DNA of 64,000 bases, from NCBI RefSeq assembly GCF_005217455.1, contig NZ_SZPQ01000010.1, forward strand, positions 118,350 to 182,349, in the 5' to 3' direction. Positions within the stretch are counted from its first letter, which is position 1, and every line of letters begins with the position of its first letter. The notes beneath the pieces are model-generated. The model was given only the letters and a program-made list of their open reading frames with translations. It did not search any database and was not told the origin of the DNA. Source of the DNA: Martelella alba (lineage in GTDB: Bacteria > Pseudomonadota > Gammaproteobacteria > Enterobacterales > Enterobacteriaceae). Made by a program: the position numbers and the translations under genes. This document shows, in pieces, positions 63,223 through 64,000 of the stretch.

Positions 63223-63489
63223 CTATCTACGTCTTTTACTTCCGGTTTTACTATGCTTACCCGTTTTGCCAAAAGCCCGACGAAAGCGGCGATTAGCCGC
63301 GTCTGTCACCTGTATTCGTCCATCCTCCAGCCGTTCACAACCGTAAAGCGCTACTATCGCCTGTTCTGCCTCAGGATCACCGCTGGCCTTATCAAGCAGG
63401 CGCACTTCGCTTTTATGGGTGAAAATGTCCATTCCAATAACGGCGAGGCTTTCCGGCCTGCCGGAACGCAGAGATTTAAGCTTTACCAT
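63223..63489 (-). CDS. unknown island protein, basic C-terminus
   Basis: 88 aa behind a strong GGGGAGG ribosome-binding site. It ends in a Lys/Arg-rich tail (FRRAFGKTGKHSKTGSKRRR) that could bind nucleic acid. I recognise no family. Its start overlaps the stop of the gene upstream by 14 bp, indicating coupling. Confidence 0.65.
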   Translation of the reverse strand: MVKLKSLRSGRPESLAVIGMDIFTHKSEVRLLDKASGDPEAEQAIVALYGCERLEDGRIQVTDAANRRFRRAFGKTGKHSKTGSKRRR

Positions 63490-63844
63490 TGTCGGCCTCC
63501 CCTGATTTGTTCCGTGTGTTGGTTGAACGTACTGCGGTTTCCTGCGCCCAGGCGATCAGATCATGCGCAAGGTCTTTGCCGTACTCGTCGTTAAACAGGT
63601 ACTGCGCCGCCTCCAGTGCTGCGGCAATTGGCTTGATGGCATCAGCCGGGGTTGCATAGTAGTTACGCATGGCTGGCATCGGGATACTGAATGTAAGAAA
63701 ACTCCACGCGCCGATCAGCGCTTCGGTTTCGGTGTTCGCCAGATTGCTCGGATACTGCGACATAAGGCGAAGAATAATCTCTGCCTGGTGCGCTTTGCTG
63801 GCGGCTGTATCCAGCGCGGGGTTATCAAGCGGTAAATCACGCAT
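63476..63844 (-). CDS. unknown island protein
   Basis: 122 aa from the ATG at 63844, preceded by GGAGGTG; the frame is open another 24 codons upstream but without such a site. Largely helical and Ala-rich (DAIKPIAAALEAAQYLFNDEYGKDLAHDLIAWAQETA). No family recognised. The IS end begins about 80 bp upstream, so its promoter may have been replaced or disrupted. Confidence 0.65.
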   Translation of the reverse strand: MRDLPLDNPALDTAASKAHQAEIILRLMSQYPSNLANTETEALIGAWSFLTFSIPMPAMRNYYATPADAIKPIAAALEAAQYLFNDEYGKDLAHDLIAWAQETAVRSTNTRNKSGEADNGKA

Positions 63845-63924
63845 GGCGCACCTCCACCACTTCGCAGGTAACATTTCCGGTATGGCCGAGGAAGGAGAAA
63901 TTAAACGCTGCGGCACTGGCGAGG

Positions 63925-64000
63925 TGAACCGCCCCGGGAATCCTGGAGACTAAACTCTTTGAGAGAGAGGTAACAGGATGACTAAAAATACGCGCTTTTC
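63925..64000 (+). mobile_element. left end of an IS3-family insertion sequence (runs off window)
   Basis: TGAACCGCCCCGGGAATCC at 63925 resembles, from memory, the terminal inverted repeat of the ISEhe3/IS1397-like branch of the IS3 family. It is followed by the leader and the start of its first transposase frame. The right end is outside the window, so completeness and target duplication cannot be judged. Confidence 0.65.
63978..64000 (+). CDS. IS3-family transposase OrfA, first codons only
   Basis: ATG at 63978 opens MTKNTRF, which matches the start of the IS3-family OrfA (helix-turn-helix subunit) in this branch. Only seven complete codons are visible; the call depends on the IS end in front of it. 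Confidence 0.55.

Noticed and set aside
63845..64000. Second copy of the ssrA 3' end (attR)
   Set aside because: No match to the tmRNA acceptor end is visible anywhere after 57395 in the window.

Overview
The window is about 64 kb of enterobacterial chromosome with fairly high GC, coding densely on both strands. Gene order follows the E. coli 54-58 min region almost step by step (rlmN-ndk-sseA-sseB-pepB-isc operon-trmJ-suhB-csiE-glyA-glnB-glrR-qseG-glrK-glmY-purL-mltF-tadA-pgpC-yfhH-yfhL-acpS-pdxJ-recO-era-rnc-lepB-lepA-rseCBA-rpoE-nadB-trmN6-srmB-grcA-ung-grpE-nadK-recN-bamE-rnfH-ratA-smpB-ssrA). Proteins are close to but distinct from E. coli. Some E. coli neighbours are missing (pbpC/yfhM, hmp, the hca cluster). 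A NicO metal transporter pair, a displaced murQ and a large toxin-like gene are added. Together with an interspersed repeat of the Serratia/Pectobacterium/Sodalis kind, this suggests a Sodalis- or Pectobacteriaceae-like member of Enterobacterales. That placement is inference.

1-16.6 kb: housekeeping genes and the complete iscRSUA-hscBA-fdx-iscX operon, with an IscR type-1 site upstream and a terminator before pepB. 16.6-25.7 kb: nitrogen, envelope and purine control. GlrK/QseG/GlrR sit next to the sRNA gene glmY, which has a sigma-54-type promoter and two upstream GlrR-type sites, so the amino-sugar signalling circuit is complete here apart from glmS. purL and glyA both have PurR-type operators.

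25.7-35.6 kb: the cell-wall and accessory stretch. MltF carries an unusual tandem-repeat tail. murQ is divergent from the RpiR-type regulator YfhH, with two identical-architecture inverted repeats between them. A ~1430-residue protein with a C-terminal DXD glycosyltransferase domain of the TcdA/TcdB/PaTox type sits between yfhH and yfhL. 35.6-57.4 kb: the acpS-pdxJ-recO-era-rnc-lepB-lepA and rpoE-rseABC blocks, then NAD, stress and repair genes. These carry recognisable sigma-E (rpoE), sigma-32 (grpE), FNR (grcA) and LexA (recN) sites.

57.4-64 kb: the left part of a genomic island inserted at the 3' end of the tmRNA gene ssrA. It holds a P4-type tyrosine recombinase, an unrecognised protein, a DUF927/primase-like replication protein, an AlpA-like regulator and three small unknown genes. 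The last 76 bases look like the left end of an IS3-family element that runs out of the window.
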